A stretch of DNA of 32,995 bases from an uncultured Eubacteriales bacterium (GTDB lineage: Bacteria > Bacillota > Clostridia > Monoglobales > Monoglobaceae), in the NCBI GenBank assembly GCA_900542675.1, contig UQOT01000013.1, positions 1 through 32,995 on the forward strand. Reading direction: 5' to 3'. The notes below the pieces were generated by a model, which saw only the letters and a list, made by a program, of their open reading frames with translations, did not search any database and was not told the origin of the DNA. The position numbers were made by a program, and so were the translations under genes. Shown here piece after piece: positions 32,437-32,995 of this stretch (the first letter of the stretch is position 1; each line of letters opens with the position of its first letter).

Positions 32437-32995
32437 TTAGTTTAGGATTTCGCCGACTTTGTCGAAGGCGTTTTTGACGCTGGTTAAAAGTGCGCTGTAC
32501 TTATCGCTTTTGAGAAGCGGGTCATCGGTCAGGATTTCGGCGGCTGCGCCTTGGGTCTCCTTTAAAACCTCCATATCGGTAAAGAAGTTTCCTATCCGCA
32601 TTTCGGGCAAGCCGTGCTGGCGCGTACCGAAAAATTCACCGGGGCCGCGGAGCTCCAAATCCTTCTCGGCTATCTTAAAGCCGTCGTTTGTCTCGCACAT
32701 CATCTTCATACGCTCTTTTGAAACGCCGCTCCCGGTATTGCCAAACATTATGCAGTACGACTGCCCCTCGCCGCGCCCAACTCTGCCGCGGAGCTGGTGG
32801 AGCTGCGACAGTCCGAACCTCTCGGCGTTTTCAATCACCATTATTGTGGCGTTAGGCACGTCCACACCGACTTCCACAACCGTTGTAGCAACGAGAATTT
32901 TCGCCTCGCCTGCGGAGAAGCGGCGCATTACCTCTTCCTTTTCCGCCGCCTTCATCTTGCCGTGCAGCAACGCAACTCCGCGCCCCTTAAACGGT
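32437..32995 (-). CDS. recG: ATP-dependent DNA helicase RecG (C-terminal part, runs off the right edge)
   Basis: Branch-migrating helicase for stalled replication forks. The visible 185 codons cover the second helicase domain: LLHGKMKAAEKEEVM, ILVATTVVEVGVDVPNA (motif V), HQLRGRVGRGEGQSYC (motif VI), and the RecG-specific wedge-contacting tail DLELRGPGEFFGTRQHGLPE. The frame is open to the window edge, so the missing N-terminus reflects the cut and not damage. It converges with larC. Confidence 0.97.
   Translation of the reverse strand, partial: PFKGRGVALLHGKMKAAEKEEVMRRFSAGEAKILVATTVVEVGVDVPNATIMVIENAERFGLSQLHQLRGRVGRGEGQSYCIMFGNTGSGVSKERMKMMCETNDGFKIAEKDLELRGPGEFFGTRQHGLPEMRIGNFFTDMEVLKETQGAAAEILTDDPLLKSDKYSALLTSVKNAFDKVGEILN

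Overview
The window looks like chromosome from a spore-forming, pectin-degrading Clostridia bacterium. Three lines of evidence support this. There is an intact sigma-K gene with a pro-sequence, and a classic Gram-positive rimP-nusA-infB operon. There are also three large secreted pectin-active enzymes with Pro/Ser/Ala-rich linkers, one of them carrying S-layer homology (SLH) domains. The style recalls gut pectin specialists such as Monoglobus; that placement is inference from architecture, not from a search.

Layout. 1-2086 (-): 5' two thirds of rpoB, with its own sigma-A promoter. 2317-8175 (-): a 1952-residue SLH-anchored CE8 pectin methylesterase with promoter and terminator. 8355-9278 (+): a Ppx/GppA phosphatase. 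9602-13066 (+): a PL1 pectate lyase. 13382-13456 (+): tRNA-Gly(GCC). 13511-13728 (-): a frame-broken AbrB-like gene behind a long structured leader RNA. 14011-14709 (-): sigK. 14839-22614 (-): ribF, truB, nrnA, rbfA, infB, ylxQ, ylxR, nusA and rimP in one transcription unit, read rimP to ribF. 22780-23250 (-): nrdR. 23335-24022: a repeat-rich gap ending in a second copy of the structured leader. 24042-25239: three small accessory genes among repeats (two unknown proteins and an sce7726-type nuclease-fold protein). 25373-26650 (-): a CLC transporter of the fluoride-like type. 26731-26895 (-): tRNA-Gln(CTG) and tRNA-Leu(GAG). 27087-32351 (+): a second PL1 pectate lyase followed without a terminator by larE and larC. 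32437-32995 (-): the C-terminal part of recG.

How the genes work together. The esterase would remove methyl groups from homogalacturonan at the cell surface. The two pectate lyases could then cleave the demethylated chain by beta-elimination. The enzymes share accessory modules and linkers, so they look like parts of one secreted pectin toolkit placed between housekeeping genes.

The most unusual signal is a pair of look-alike RNA elements on opposite strands, 13749-13963 (-) and 23844-24022 (+). Each has a TTGCAA-17 nt-TATAAT/TATTAT promoter, a long stem whose 5' strand begins 7 nt after the -10 box, a nested hairpin of similar shape, and a terminator with a near-identical 5' arm placed directly before a Shine-Dalgarno sequence and a small ORF. 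The stems pair through different sequences, which suggests conserved structure. I could not match them to a family I know.
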